From an uncultured Gallionellaceae bacterium (GTDB lineage Bacteria > Pseudomonadota > Gammaproteobacteria > Burkholderiales > Gallionellaceae), in the NCBI GenBank assembly GCA_903847155.1, contig CAINCU010000075.1, positions 1-64,000 on the forward strand: a stretch of DNA of 64,000 bases, in the 5' to 3' direction. Shown piece by piece: positions 8,371 to 16,961 of the stretch; the stretch's first letter is position 1, and each line of letters begins with the position of its first letter. Position numbers and translations under genes: made by a program. A model generated the notes under the pieces. It was given only the letters and a program-made list of their open reading frames with translations, was not told the DNA's origin and ran no database searches.

Positions 8371-8759
8371 AGCATCGTGGGCACGCTTCTGTGCCTACGC
8401 GGGAAATATATTGCAACGGAGCGCAACCGCTTGGGCAAACGAAAAACATGTATGCCCACCAAAGCTGATTTTGAAATATCTGGTCATCGCCAAGCCAATA
8501 GGAACGGCCATCTTCATGCATAATACTTGTAGATTGCCTATTTATGCGGCTCTCCAAGCGGCAAGCGCGGTAGGATGGGTGGAGCGCAGCGATACCCATT
8601 GCCTTTGATTTTCACGATCTCTTTGTTGGATATCGCTACGTTCCACCCAACCTTCATAACCTTCTGCGCACCTTGTTCACGAACTCCCCGCTTCCTGTAA
8701 ATTTGCCGCAAGATCAAAAAAGAACTATATTCGGTCTCATTGAATTCACGGAGTCTGCC
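8371..8759. repeat. Gene-free stretch holding three stacked inverted repeats
   Basis: Three dispersed-repeat families lie in series. About 8377-8462 is a GTGGGCAC/GTGCCTACG-type imperfect hairpin related to the one at 44097. About 8489-8550 is a minus-strand copy of the REP-like palindrome (TGTAGATTGCCTATTTATGC, diverged). About 8569-8652 is a long inverted repeat, GATGGGTGGAGCGCAGCGAT facing ATCGCTACGTTCCACCCAAC. No gene is seen. The phd/parE promoter should lie at 8655-8755. Confidence 0.75.
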
Positions 8760-9035
8760 ATGCGCTACTCATCTCAGGTTAAACCTATCAGTTACCTCAA
8801 GGCGAATGCTGCAAAGGTGTTGTATCAATTGACCGAGGATCGTCAGCCGATGGTGATCACCCAGAACGGCGAAGCCAAAGCGGTGCTGCAGGATGTGGCT
8901 ACCTTTGAGGCGACGCAGGAGACGCTGGCTTTGCTGAAGGTGTTGGCGCTGGGCAATCAGGAGATCGAGAAAGGCAAGGCCAAACCTATTGCCGAAGTGG
9001 TGCAGCATTTACGTGCCAAAAGGACGCATAAATGA
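8760..9035 (+). CDS. Phd/YefM-family antitoxin
   Basis: A 91-residue antitoxin. The N-terminal half (SSQVKPISYLKANAAKVL, then MVITQNGEAKAVLQD) is the Phd/YefM DNA-binding fold. The C-terminal helices (TLALLKVLALGNQEIEKG) would cover the toxin. The start at 8760 gives the family length. Its stop overlaps the toxin start (ATGA), the usual coupling that keeps antitoxin in excess. It probably represses the operon. Confidence 0.88.
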   Translation: MRYSSQVKPISYLKANAAKVLYQLTEDRQPMVITQNGEAKAVLQDVATFEATQETLALLKVLALGNQEIEKGKAKPIAEVVQHLRAKRTHK

Positions 9036-9361
9036 GTTTCGAGGTTTTGCTCACGTCGGGCGCTGAGCGTGACCTCGAAGAGCTTTACGATTACATCGCC
9101 GAATATGATTCGACTGCCAGCGCGGCTCACGTGCTGGATCAATTGATGAAAGCCGCCGCCGGTTTGGCGAGTTTTCCCGAGCGAGGCGCTTATCCCAAAG
9201 AGCTGTCTGCCTTGGGTATACGCGAATACCGCCAGGTATTTTTCAAACCCTACCGAGTCATCTATCGCGTGTTGGGTGAACGCGTGTACATTTATCTGAT
9301 CGTTGATGGCAGGCGCGACATGCAGGCATTGTTGGCGCGCAGATTGTTGTCGGGCGAGTAG
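9032..9361 (+). CDS. ParE/RelE-superfamily toxin
   Basis: A 109-residue toxin. The N-terminus (SFEVLLTSGAERDLEELYDYI) and the C-terminal IREYRQVFFKPYRVIYRVLG followed by a conserved GRRDMQALL are typical of ParE-like proteins. The family acts on gyrase (ParE) or mRNA (RelE); the sequence fits the ParE side better, but the target is not proven. It overlaps its antitoxin gene by 4 bases. It is convergent with the S49 protease gene; a small ACCCC/GGGGT hairpin at 9390-9402 lies between them. Confidence 0.87.
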   Translation: MSFEVLLTSGAERDLEELYDYIAEYDSTASAAHVLDQLMKAAAGLASFPERGAYPKELSALGIREYRQVFFKPYRVIYRVLGERVYIYLIVDGRRDMQALLARRLLSGE

Positions 9362-9433
9362 GGTGAGCTTCAGCCCGACATGTCAAGTTACCCCGCAGGG
9401 GTACTTGCATCCCTGGGTGAAACCCGACCTACA

Positions 9434-10384
9434 TTAGCGCAACGTCACCCCGCCCACTTGCGCCCCGAATCCCGGAAACGCGCTCGCCACGCCCGCACCG
9501 AACCTCTTCGCCAGCCTATCGGCAAAGCCTTCATGCGTGGTGAAATCGACAACATTCTCCTCTTTGATCACATCGCGCGCCACGGAATCCACGCTGCCGA
9601 TGTCGTCCACCAACCCCATCTGGATGGCTTTGTCGCCTGTCCAGAACAAGCCGCTGAACATCTCCGGTGTTTCTTTCAGGCGCTTGCCGCGTCCTTGTTT
9701 CACCACATTGATGAATTGCTGATGGATGTCTTCCAGCATTCCTTTGACGAATTCTTCGTGCTTGGGATTGCGCGGCGAGAACGGATCCATAAAGCCTTTG
9801 TTCTCACCTGCCGTCATCAGACGGCGTTCCACGCCGAGCTTCTGCATGGTGCCGGTAAAGCCGAAACCGTCCATCAGCACGCCGATGGAGCCGACGATAC
9901 TGGCCTTGTTCACGTATATTTTATCCGCCGCTGCCGCGATGTAATAACCGCCGGAAGCGCACATATCATCCACCACCACATACAGCGGGATCTCGGGGTG
10001 CAAAACGCGCTGACGTCGAATCTCGTCGTTCACTTCTCCTGCCTGCACCGGACTGCCGCCAGGACTGTTGCAGCGCAAGATGATGCCTGCGGTGTTTTTA
10101 TCCTTGAATGCATTCTGCAAACTGCCGATGAGATTATCGGCATTCGCATTGCTTTCGGCGGAGATCACTCCACTCAGCTCGATCAGCGCAGTGTGTTTTC
10201 CGGACAGCGAACCATCGACTTTACCGCCAAACCAACCCATGATCAGTATCAAAATCAAGAACAGATAAGCGAAAGTCAGCACCTTGAAAAAGATGCCCCA
10301 GCGCCGCGAGCGGCGTTGCTCCTGAATGGCGGACAAAGCCAATTTTTCCAAAACGCCGCGTTCCCAGTTGTTATTTTCTGACAT
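9434..10384 (-). CDS. sppA: S49-family signal peptide peptidase (SppA-like), single-domain
   Basis: A 316-residue inner-membrane serine protease that degrades cleaved signal peptides. One membrane segment lies at about residues 30-50 (ILILIMGWFGG preceded by basic residues). The nucleophile Ser is in DDMCASGGYYIA and the general-base Lys is expected in GENKGFMDPFS; RCNSPGGSP is the oxyanion-side motif. At half the length of E. coli SppA it is the short form common in betaproteobacteria. It is followed upstream by gph on the same strand. Confidence 0.9.
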   Translation of the reverse strand: MSENNNWERGVLEKLALSAIQEQRRSRRWGIFFKVLTFAYLFLILILIMGWFGGKVDGSLSGKHTALIELSGVISAESNANADNLIGSLQNAFKDKNTAGIILRCNSPGGSPVQAGEVNDEIRRQRVLHPEIPLYVVVDDMCASGGYYIAAAADKIYVNKASIVGSIGVLMDGFGFTGTMQKLGVERRLMTAGENKGFMDPFSPRNPKHEEFVKGMLEDIHQQFINVVKQGRGKRLKETPEMFSGLFWTGDKAIQMGLVDDIGSVDSVARDVIKEENVVDFTTHEGFADRLAKRFGAGVASAFPGFGAQVGGVTLR

Positions 10385-10402
10385 AAAAACTCCTTAAATT
10401 CG

Positions 10403-11059
10403 TTATGCGTTGGCCTTGAACCAAGCGCGCAGTCCAGCAAAATCATCCAGCAGCGCCAGCGGCTTCAACCCGCGCAATTGGTCTTCAGGATGCGCGCCGT
10501 ATGTTAAACCCACTGCATCCACCCCGGCGTTGATCGCCATTTGCAGATCATGCGTGGTATCACCGATCATCAAGGTGCGTTCCGGCGGCACATCCAGCTC
10601 TTCCATGATCTCGAACAACATCGCCGGATGCGGCTTGGAAACGGTACGGTCGGCGGTACGCGTGGAATGAAAATACTCACCCAAGCCAGTCGATTGCAAA
10701 GCCCGATCCAGACCGGCTCTATTCTTGCCCGTCGCCACCGCCAGTTGATAGCCCGACTCATGCAACTCGGCAATGGTTTCGCGCACTTGATCGTACAGCG
10801 GGATCGTGTCGTGCTGCGACAGGAAATGGTGACGATAACGCTGCGTCAATGGTTCGTACATATCATCCGGCGCGTCGGGCACCGCATGTTGCAAGGCTTG
10901 CAACAACCCCAAGCCGATCACATGGCGCGCCGTGTTATCGTCCGGTACGGTTAAATCCAGATCGCGGCAAGCCGCCTGTATCGACGCGGCGATGATCGCC
11001 GTGGAGTCCATCAGCGTGCCATCCCAGTCGAACACGATCAAGTCATAACGCTTAGCCAT
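10403..11059 (-). CDS. gph: HAD-family phosphatase, phosphoglycolate phosphatase-like
   Basis: A 218-residue HAD hydrolase. Motif I is FDWDGTLMDS, motif II lies near VATGKNR, and motif IV is MIGDTTHDLQMA. A helical cap lies between motifs I and II. The start at 11059 puts the motif I strand at the N-terminus; a 15-codon upstream extension is possible but unlikely. In betaproteobacteria this protein commonly neighbours rluC or sppA. Substrate assignment follows family similarity only. Confidence 0.85.
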   Translation of the reverse strand: MAKRYDLIVFDWDGTLMDSTAIIAASIQAACRDLDLTVPDDNTARHVIGLGLLQALQHAVPDAPDDMYEPLTQRYRHHFLSQHDTIPLYDQVRETIAELHESGYQLAVATGKNRAGLDRALQSTGLGEYFHSTRTADRTVSKPHPAMLFEIMEELDVPPERTLMIGDTTHDLQMAINAGVDAVGLTYGAHPEDQLRGLKPLALLDDFAGLRAWFKANA

Positions 11060-11145
11060 AATCACCACCAAAAAATGAAGCGCGGATTCTACCACTGACG
11101 GCATCGCCTCCTCGTATAATGCGCGCCCATTCCCCTGGATCGAAC

Positions 11146-11757
11146 ATGAGTCTGATCTACCTGCTGGACCTGTGCGCCGTTGCCGTGTGCGCTATCACCG
11201 CTACGCTGGAAGCGCATCAGCGCGAACTCGATTTGTTCGGCGTGGCGGTGATTGCCGTCATCGCGGGCATCGGCGGCGGAACGGTGCGCGACATTCTGCT
11301 CGGTCGGCTGCCAGTGTATTGGGTGCATGATCCTATCTATGTGGTGGTCGGCATCACTGCGGCCATCTGCACTTTCTTCCTCGGGCGCAAACTGGCGCTG
11401 CCCAAGAACTTCTTTTTGCTGCCGGATGCCATCGGCCTGGCGTTGTTCACCGTGATCGGCACCAGCATCGCCATGACTTTTCAAGTGCACTGGTTCATTG
11501 CCGCGCTGATGGGCGTAATCACCGGCGTGTTCGGCGGGGTCATCCGCGACATCCTGTGCAACGAAGTGCCGCTGATCTTTCGCACCGACATCTATGCCAC
11601 CGCCTCGCTGATCGGTGCGCTATTGTTCATCGCGTTGGATAACTTGGGCATGCCGCACAATCCGGCCTTGATCTCCGCGATGATCGCCACTGTACTTATC
11701 CGTCTGGCGGCCATCCGCTGGCATATCCACTTACCGCGCTTGCGCGCTTACGAATAA
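11146..11757 (+). CDS. TRIC-family (UPF0126) cation channel-like membrane protein
   Basis: A 203-residue protein with about seven membrane segments. It has the internal duplication of the family, seen as GGGTVRDILLGRLP in the first half and GGVIRDILCNEVP in the second. Bacterial TRIC proteins are trimeric potassium/cation channels. The start at 11146 omits nine weakly supported upstream codons. Its stop overlaps the rlmM start by one base, so the two are co-translated although functionally unrelated. Confidence 0.87.
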   Translation: MSLIYLLDLCAVAVCAITATLEAHQRELDLFGVAVIAVIAGIGGGTVRDILLGRLPVYWVHDPIYVVVGITAAICTFFLGRKLALPKNFFLLPDAIGLALFTVIGTSIAMTFQVHWFIAALMGVITGVFGGVIRDILCNEVPLIFRTDIYATASLIGALLFIALDNLGMPHNPALISAMIATVLIRLAAIRWHIHLPRLRAYE

Positions 11758-12782
11758 TGGACAACTCACTACCTTCCTGGCTCATCTATTGCCGCCCCGG
11801 CTTTGAACACGATTGCGTGGAAGAAACTCAAGCTAAAGCCGTCGAAACCGCAAAGGATTCCGGCTATGTCGTGCTACAAGGCAAGCCGCGTCTGGCCTAT
11901 GCACAACTCGCCTTCGCACGCCAATTGCTGCGTCTGCATGGTGAAGTGAACGACTTGCAAGAACGCGACCGCCTCACGCCGCTGCTAGCGGCAATCCCCG
12001 CCACACCGGAGAAATTCAGCGCCTTGTATCTGGAAGTGCCTGACACCAATGAAGGCAAGACGCTGTCTGGCTTTACGCGGCGTTTTCAGCCGTTGCTGGA
12101 AGAAGCGTTGCGCGCATCTTTACGTCTGGTGGATGACCCAACCTTGCCGCGTCTGCATATTTTCTTTCCCGACCAATCACGCGCGCTGATCGCCATCAGC
12201 GATCCGCACAACAGCGCCACTGCGCTCAATGGCATCCAGCGCGTCAGCATGTCCAGCGATGCGCCCAGCCGTTCTTATCTCAAACTGGCGGAAGCTTTCG
12301 AGGTGTTTCTCGATGCCAAGGAACAAGCACAGTTTTTGAAACCGAACATGACGGCGATTGACTTGGGTGCCGCACCCGGCGGCTGGACATGGCAATTGGT
12401 GCAACGCGGTTTGAAAGTCATCGCGGTGGACAACGGCCCGCTCAAAGGTGCGGCTGCAAGTCATCCAAACATAAAGCATTTGCGTCAGGATGGCTTCCGC
12501 TTCCGTCCGCAACGTCCCGTGGATTGGCTGGTGTGCGACATGGTGGAACAACCGCAACGCGTCGCCGAATTGATGACGGAATGGTTCATCGGCGGATTGG
12601 CCATGCATGCCCTTTTTAATCTCAAACTGCCGATGAAGAAACGTGTCGGAGCGTTGAGCGATGCCCTCAACCGCATCCGCACCGCGCTAAACAACAAAGG
12701 CATCCGCTACCGCCTGCAAGCCAAGCAGCTTTACCATGACCGCGAAGAAGTGACGGTATTTTTGACGCGCGTTAAAAAGTAA
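11757..12782 (+). CDS. rlmM: 23S rRNA 2'-O-ribose C2498 methyltransferase
   Basis: A 341-residue protein. The N-terminal part is THUMP-like (LIYCRPGFEHDCVEETQAKA). The C-terminal part is a Rossmann methyltransferase with the SAM motif AIDLGAAPGGWTWQL and a DWLVCDMVEQP strand carrying a catalytic acidic residue. It is slightly shorter than the 366-residue E. coli enzyme. The one-base overlap with the TRIC gene indicates an operon. Confidence 0.92.
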   Translation: MDNSLPSWLIYCRPGFEHDCVEETQAKAVETAKDSGYVVLQGKPRLAYAQLAFARQLLRLHGEVNDLQERDRLTPLLAAIPATPEKFSALYLEVPDTNEGKTLSGFTRRFQPLLEEALRASLRLVDDPTLPRLHIFFPDQSRALIAISDPHNSATALNGIQRVSMSSDAPSRSYLKLAEAFEVFLDAKEQAQFLKPNMTAIDLGAAPGGWTWQLVQRGLKVIAVDNGPLKGAAASHPNIKHLRQDGFRFRPQRPVDWLVCDMVEQPQRVAELMTEWFIGGLAMHALFNLKLPMKKRVGALSDALNRIRTALNNKGIRYRLQAKQLYHDREEVTVFLTRVKK

Positions 12783-12849
12783 TCAAGCCCGCCACTAAAT
12801 ATTAAAAGCAACAAAATATGCGGCAAGGTTTGGATTTTACGGTGTAGCC

Positions 12850-13173
12850 TCAGGCCGTTTCGTCGATATGCTCGATCACATCCCCCTCACGCAAACTATG
12901 GTGGCGACGTTCCACTCCTGAACGCAACTCGATCAGTACTTTCTGCTGGTGAATACGACGACAGGCTATTCGCCGTTCTTCAGAAGGCGCTTGACGATGT
13001 TCTTCATGAGAGACCGCTGGTAAGGCTTGCTGAGCAGCCGGAGGATTACTGAATTCGGCAGCGACCGATTCGCGCGCATGCACCGGCTTGACCGCATGCG
13101 CTCCCTTCAATCCTTGCACAAGGCTGGTGTTTGGTGCCGTTATCGGCGGCGGAATACTGGAAACATAACGCAT
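12850..13173 (-). CDS. Hypothetical protein with Arg-rich C-terminal motif
   Basis: A 107-residue protein of unknown function. It has a strong ribosome site (GGAAGGAG, 5 nt before ATG). The N-terminal 60 residues are proline- and alanine-rich and probably disordered. The C-terminal 45 residues carry a regular pattern (EERRIACRRIHQQKVLIELR, then ERRHHSLREGD) that looks like a small folded or RNA/protein-binding module. It has no membrane segment or signal peptide. It lies between rlmM (convergent) and an MFS gene on the same strand. Confidence 0.65.
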   Translation of the reverse strand: MRYVSSIPPPITAPNTSLVQGLKGAHAVKPVHARESVAAEFSNPPAAQQALPAVSHEEHRQAPSEERRIACRRIHQQKVLIELRSGVERRHHSLREGDVIEHIDETA

Positions 13174-13235
13174 GACATCTCCTTCCGAAGACTCTATGTC
13201 CAGTTTATCGGCAATCTGCGCGCAAAGATTAGAAC

Positions 13236-14483
13236 TTACTTCGGCGCCACATCCGGCAGATTGTGATGGGCATCATGCATCACGATGCGCGACACGTACC
13301 ACATCGCCAGCAGATTGGCGGTGATGGCGATATAGCCCACATTCTGATAACCGATGACATGGCCACCGGCATCCTGTTTGATAATGAAACCGCTCAGGGT
13401 TGCGGCCAACCCCATCGCCAGCGATTGCACGGTGGCGTTGAGCGACATAAACGTGCCGCGCAACCTGGGTTGCGCCGCCGACGTGATGATAGCCATTGCT
13501 GGAATGAACCGCCCCGATACCAGCACAAAGAACAGTGTGGTAATCACCATCCACTGCCCTAGCGAAGCGCTCTGGATATGTGTCACCGCCAGCAGTGGCA
13601 GCATCGCCGCGAACGCGATCAGACGATACACCTTCACCTTGCCGTGCGCATCCGCCCAATGTCCGATTAGCCGTGCGGTGACCAGCGTCGCCGCACCTCC
13701 CGCCAGATAGACGTAAGCAATGTCATGCTGACTGATAAAAATATTGTTCACCGCATACAGCGTGATGTAGGGAATCACCGTGAAGCCGGAAAAAATGATC
13801 AACGCCGACATGGTCATGGCACGCCAATGATTGCGATCGCGCATCACCGCGAACATCGCAGAAAACGGATGAGCTAGTTTTTCATGGCTCAAATGGTGAC
13901 GCAGTTCAGGCAACACGCGCCAAGCCACCGTGACAAAAATCGCCACTAGCGCCACGATAAAAATGAACGGGGCGCGCCACTGGAAATAATTGGCCAACCA
14001 CAACGACAGCGGTACGCCTGCCACGGTGGAGAACGAGAACGCCGACGCCACGATGCTGCTTGCCTTGGCGCGTCGCGCAAACGGAATGGTGTCGCCGATG
14101 ATGGTCTGCACCAACGCCCCCAGCACCCCGCCAAATGCGCCCGCCAAACCGCGCGCAATCATCAGCGTGGCATAACCGGGAGCCAAGCCGCAAGCCAGCG
14201 TTGCCACACCGAACAGTACAAACATGATTAGCAGCAGCCGTTTACGCTCGAAGCGATCCACGAATGTCGCCGCCAACAAACCGGAAAACGCTGCGCTGAA
14301 ACTATATGACGCCACCAGCAAACCGAACTGGTGCGTGGAGATGCCCAGTTCGCGCATCAGCATCGGCCCCAGCGGCATCATGATCATGAAGTCCAGCACA
14401 TGACTGAACTGAATGCCGGCAAGCGTGAGCAGCAGTGCGCGTTCGGAATAAGCGGGTTGAGACGTGTGTGTTTTGTGGGACAT
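13236..14483 (-). CDS. Major facilitator superfamily transporter
   Basis: A 415-residue inner-membrane carrier with 12 predicted segments. The MFS motif after segment 2 is present (ATFVDRFERKRLLLIMF), and motif C-like glycines occur in RGLAGAFGGVLGALVQTIIGD. It resembles the AraJ/Bcr-type drug or sugar-efflux group; the substrate is unknown. The start at 14483 is used: upstream in-frame codons to 14585 run into the REP-like repeat and are not coding. Confidence 0.88.
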   Translation of the reverse strand: MSHKTHTSQPAYSERALLLTLAGIQFSHVLDFMIMMPLGPMLMRELGISTHQFGLLVASYSFSAAFSGLLAATFVDRFERKRLLLIMFVLFGVATLACGLAPGYATLMIARGLAGAFGGVLGALVQTIIGDTIPFARRAKASSIVASAFSFSTVAGVPLSLWLANYFQWRAPFIFIVALVAIFVTVAWRVLPELRHHLSHEKLAHPFSAMFAVMRDRNHWRAMTMSALIIFSGFTVIPYITLYAVNNIFISQHDIAYVYLAGGAATLVTARLIGHWADAHGKVKVYRLIAFAAMLPLLAVTHIQSASLGQWMVITTLFFVLVSGRFIPAMAIITSAAQPRLRGTFMSLNATVQSLAMGLAATLSGFIIKQDAGGHVIGYQNVGYIAITANLLAMWYVSRIVMHDAHHNLPDVAPK

Positions 14484-14556
14484 GAAATTAAATGAAATGA
14501 TTTGCCGGGGACAGGTTGCAAAGCGGGAATTTTGTACTGCCAACACTTTGAAGATG

Positions 14557-14620
14557 CCCGTCAATAGGCGATCTACACGATGCATCTAATGGGGATTGCC
14601 GTATTTCCTGACTAGCGAAC
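14557..14620 (+). repeat. REP-like palindrome, copy 3
   Basis: Begins with the perfect core CCCGTCAATAGGCGATCT and ends with the second half-type (GGGGATTGCCGTATTTCCTG), related to the GATGGCCGTGTTTAATGGC end of the 15917 copy. It sits upstream of the MFS gene. Confidence 0.8.
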
Positions 14621-14727
14621 GATGGCGATATTATATTCCAACTAACCCGGGAATAATTCAGCAAGAAACCGTTTGCCCCGAGTCTGCCGAATCGTGCACC
14701 GCACATCGGCAGACCCGGCCCAAAAAG

Positions 14728-15096
14728 CTAGCGATAGACCATGTTCCCGCCCGTCGCGTTCCACATGAGTTGCCTTTGCCGTTCCATGGCGTTGATTTGC
14801 GCCTGATTCAACCCTTGCCCCTTCGGGTCGATGACCTTCCCGCGCCGTTCGGCCTCTGCTTGCGTACTGGACTGGACGGGCGAAGTCCGGCGATACCTTT
14901 TGATCGGAGCAACCTGGACTCTTTGCATCGGTGCCACTTCAACCCGTTTCATGGGTGCGACTTCGACTCTTTTCATTGGCGCAACTTCGACCCGTTTCAT
15001 CGGCGCAATACCGACTCTCTCCATCGCCAACCCATTGGCGCTCGCGCAACACATCAGCGCCGCAGCCAATATTCCGACACCTGTTTTAATAGCCAT
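14728..15096 (-). CDS. Small exported protein with octapeptide repeats
   Basis: A 122-residue protein with an excellent ribosome site (GGAGGT) before the ATG at 15096. Residues 1-24 look like a signal peptide with two Cys (GILAAALMCCASANGLA). Residues 25-64 are five tandem octapeptides: MERVGIAP, three identical MKRVEVAP, then MQRVQVAP. The C-terminal part is charged (QAEAERRGKVIDPKG). No family is recognised. The repeats are basic-hydrophobic with regular Pro, suggesting an extended rod or a binding surface in the periplasm. It stands alone between a repeat and a gene-poor region. Confidence 0.75.
   Translation of the reverse strand: MAIKTGVGILAAALMCCASANGLAMERVGIAPMKRVEVAPMKRVEVAPMKRVEVAPMQRVQVAPIKRYRRTSPVQSSTQAEAERRGKVIDPKGQGLNQAQINAMERQRQLMWNATGGNMVYR
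14905..15024 (-). repeat. 24-bp tandem repeats encoding MKRVEVAP
   Basis: Five in-frame 24-bp units in the exported-protein gene. The three central units encode identical octapeptides but differ at third codon positions, so the peptide is under selection or the array is not very recent. Confidence 0.8.
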
Positions 15097-15475
15097 TCGC
15101 CACCTCCAGTAGAAATGAACATTGCAAAAAATGCATCAAGACAATCCCGCCGATGGGTGAACAACTTGCCAACCGCCCGGTTGAAATATTTTTCTGCTTA
15201 ATTCATCGTCAGAGCAATACATACCTTGAAGAACCAGCCCGCCATCGTCCGCGCAATCTAACAGCAACGGAACCGGATTTCTACGGGCGAAAGTATGAGC
15301 AAGACAGTTATGCTCCCGGAATTTGTTTTATCGGTAATACAGTCAACCGTTCCATTCGTACCAACGTTCATGGCCTGACTCAATTCGCCGATTTCAGAAT
15401 CAGGTATTTCGCGTTTGCACTCTCGGCGCATTGAGTTCTGTTTATTTTTCGAATCACCCATCAGGAGAATCCAGC
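15097..15475. other. Gene-poor stretch between two small exported-protein genes
   Basis: The two flanking genes point away from each other, so both promoters should lie here. Short open frames exist on both strands (15153-15434 and 15258-15461), but neither has a convincing ribosome site, recognisable product or codon pattern. The ribosome site AGGAGA of the next gene is at 15463-15468. Confidence 0.5.
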
Positions 15476-15769
15476 ATGAAGAATCATCTGAAAATCATTT
15501 CTGTATTGGTTGTTGCTTTCGCCGTCCACAGTGCCGCTTTTGCTGAATCCAATCGCAAAGAAGATGCGGCCAAAGTCAACACAGCGTGCGCCAAGGATGC
15601 GCAGACCGCCGGTTGTGCGGGCGAGGTGGTCGGCAAGGGACTGTTGAAGTGTTTGAAGAATTACAAGCGCACTGACAAATCTTTCAAGGTTTCGTCTGAC
15701 TGCAAGGCGGCCATCGGACAATTGCGCGAAGACAAACAAGGTCGCGGACAAAAAGGAGGGCAAAACTGA
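15476..15769 (+). CDS. Small exported cysteine-containing protein
   Basis: A 97-residue protein starting at 15476 behind AGGAGA. A signal peptide covers about residues 1-22 (IISVLVVAFAVHSAAFA). The mature part is charged and has four Cys (CAKDAQTAGC, LLKCLK, SDCKAA) in a spacing like the cysteine-rich repeat found in other small periplasmic proteins, so two disulfides are likely. The C-terminus is basic and glycine-rich. Function unknown. Confidence 0.75.
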   Translation: MKNHLKIISVLVVAFAVHSAAFAESNRKEDAAKVNTACAKDAQTAGCAGEVVGKGLLKCLKNYKRTDKSFKVSSDCKAAIGQLREDKQGRGQKGGQN

Positions 15770-15783
15770 TTTTGTCATTCGCC

Positions 15784-15904
15784 GTGAGCCCTTCGATACG
15801 CTCAAACGAGCCTTGTCGCAGGGCAAGCATGGCAGTTGCCCGATTATGCGTCGTCCTCCATTCACGGTTTGACAATCCAGTCCTGTGTGTATCGAAGGAC
15901 TCAC
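15784..15904. repeat. Long-loop inverted repeat
   Basis: GTGAGCCCTTCGATAC (15784-15799) faces GTATCGAAGGACTCAC (15889-15904), a 16-bp arm with one mismatch and an 89-base loop. It resembles widely dispersed intergenic repeats of proteobacteria. It is directly followed by a REP-like copy at 15917. Confidence 0.75.
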
Positions 15905-15916
15905 CACGGACGAACG

Positions 15917-15979
15917 CCCGTCAATAGGCGATCTCCGCTATACACTCGATGGAGATGGCCGTGTTTAATGGCTTGCGGG
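15917..15979 (+). repeat. REP-like palindrome, copy 4 (both half-types)
   Basis: Begins CCCGTCAATAGGCGATCT and ends GATGGCCGTGTTTAATGGC followed by TTGCGGG. The outer ends CCCG/CGGG and the inner GATCTCC/GGAGATGG are complementary, so the 63-base unit folds into an imperfect hairpin. It lies just beyond the rluC stop. Confidence 0.8.
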
Positions 15980-16016
15980 CAAGGTATATTTTTGAGCATC
16001 CGCGCTCTTGCGTGGT

Positions 16017-16961
16017 TCAGCCGCTCTGCGCGTCCCGATCCAGTCTGTCCAGAAACTTCTGCAACTCAGGTGCCAACGGAGCGGTGATATTCAGCGGTTC
16101 GCCGTTCAGCGGATGATTGAAGGTGATGGAGTAGGCGTGGAGGAACATGCGTTTCAAGCCCTGCTTCATCAGCTCCTTGTTACGCGCGAAGTCGCCGTAT
16201 TTGTCGTCGCCTGCGATGGGGAATCCGAGGTGGGAGAGGTGGACTCGGATTTGGTGGGTACGTCCGGTTTTGAGTTGTGCCTCGAGCAGAGTGAATTGCG
16301 CCCAGCTCTTTTGCAAGGTGAAGATGGTATGCGATGCCTGGCCGTCTTCGCGCACCATGACGCGCTTTTCGCCTTGCGGGGTGTCGAATTTGTGCAACGG
16401 TAGTTTCACGTGCTGTTTGGCGTTCCTCCATTGCCCCAGCACCAGCGCGAAGTAACGCTTGTCGCTGTTGCCCTCGCGCATGATCTCGTGCATCGCGGTG
16501 AGCGCGGAGCGTTTTTTTGCCAGCAGCAGCACGCCGGAGGTTTCGCGGTCGAGTCGATGCACCAGTTCCAGAAACTTGGCTTGCGGACGCGCGCTGCGCA
16601 TTTGTTCGATAACGCCGAAACTCACGCCGCTGCCGCCATGCACAGCGGTACCCGCCGGTTTATTGATGGCGATCAGCGCTTCGTCCTCGAACAGGATGGG
16701 AAATTCGGTGGCGGGTACGTACTCGGCCTCGGGTTTTTCCGCAACGCGGATGGGGGGAATGCGCAATAAATCACCCAGTTGCAGGCGATAAGTCTGGTCG
16801 ATACGCTTTTTGTTGACGCGCACTTCACCGCGCAGGATGCGATAGACGTGACTCTTGGGCACACCTTTCAGGTGTTTGAAAAGGAAGTTGTCGATGCGCT
16901 GGCCTTCACTGCCTTCATCTATTTCCAGCCAAGTTACGGATTCTTTGCTCAAACCACTCAT
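16017..16961 (-). CDS. rluC: 23S rRNA pseudouridine synthase C (955/2504/2580)
   Basis: A 314-residue RluA-family enzyme. An S4 domain covers about residues 20-75 (RIDNFLFKHLKGVPKSHVYR). The catalytic Asp is in the HRLDRETSGVLLLAK motif, and RTHQIRVHLSHLGFPIAGD is the conserved C-terminal core. It is divergent from rne, an arrangement conserved in many proteobacteria. Specificity for the three sites follows that context and overall similarity. Confidence 0.93.
   Translation of the reverse strand: MSGLSKESVTWLEIDEGSEGQRIDNFLFKHLKGVPKSHVYRILRGEVRVNKKRIDQTYRLQLGDLLRIPPIRVAEKPEAEYVPATEFPILFEDEALIAINKPAGTAVHGGSGVSFGVIEQMRSARPQAKFLELVHRLDRETSGVLLLAKKRSALTAMHEIMREGNSDKRYFALVLGQWRNAKQHVKLPLHKFDTPQGEKRVMVREDGQASHTIFTLQKSWAQFTLLEAQLKTGRTHQIRVHLSHLGFPIAGDDKYGDFARNKELMKQGLKRMFLHAYSITFNHPLNGEPLNITAPLAPELQKFLDRLDRDAQSG

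Noticed and set aside
9380-10381. 333-codon open frame on the plus strand
   Set aside because: It lies opposite the S49 protease gene. No domain is recognisable and it has the His/Arg-rich look of antisense frames in GC-rich DNA.
14484-14585. 34-codon N-terminal extension of the MFS transporter
   Set aside because: The extension is translated from the REP-like repeat; a similar peptide arises at another repeat copy near 44787. The transporter fold starts at 14483.
15153-15461. Overlapping small open frames on both strands
   Set aside because: Neither has a ribosome site, recognisable product or coherent codon use; both promoters of the flanking genes must fit here.
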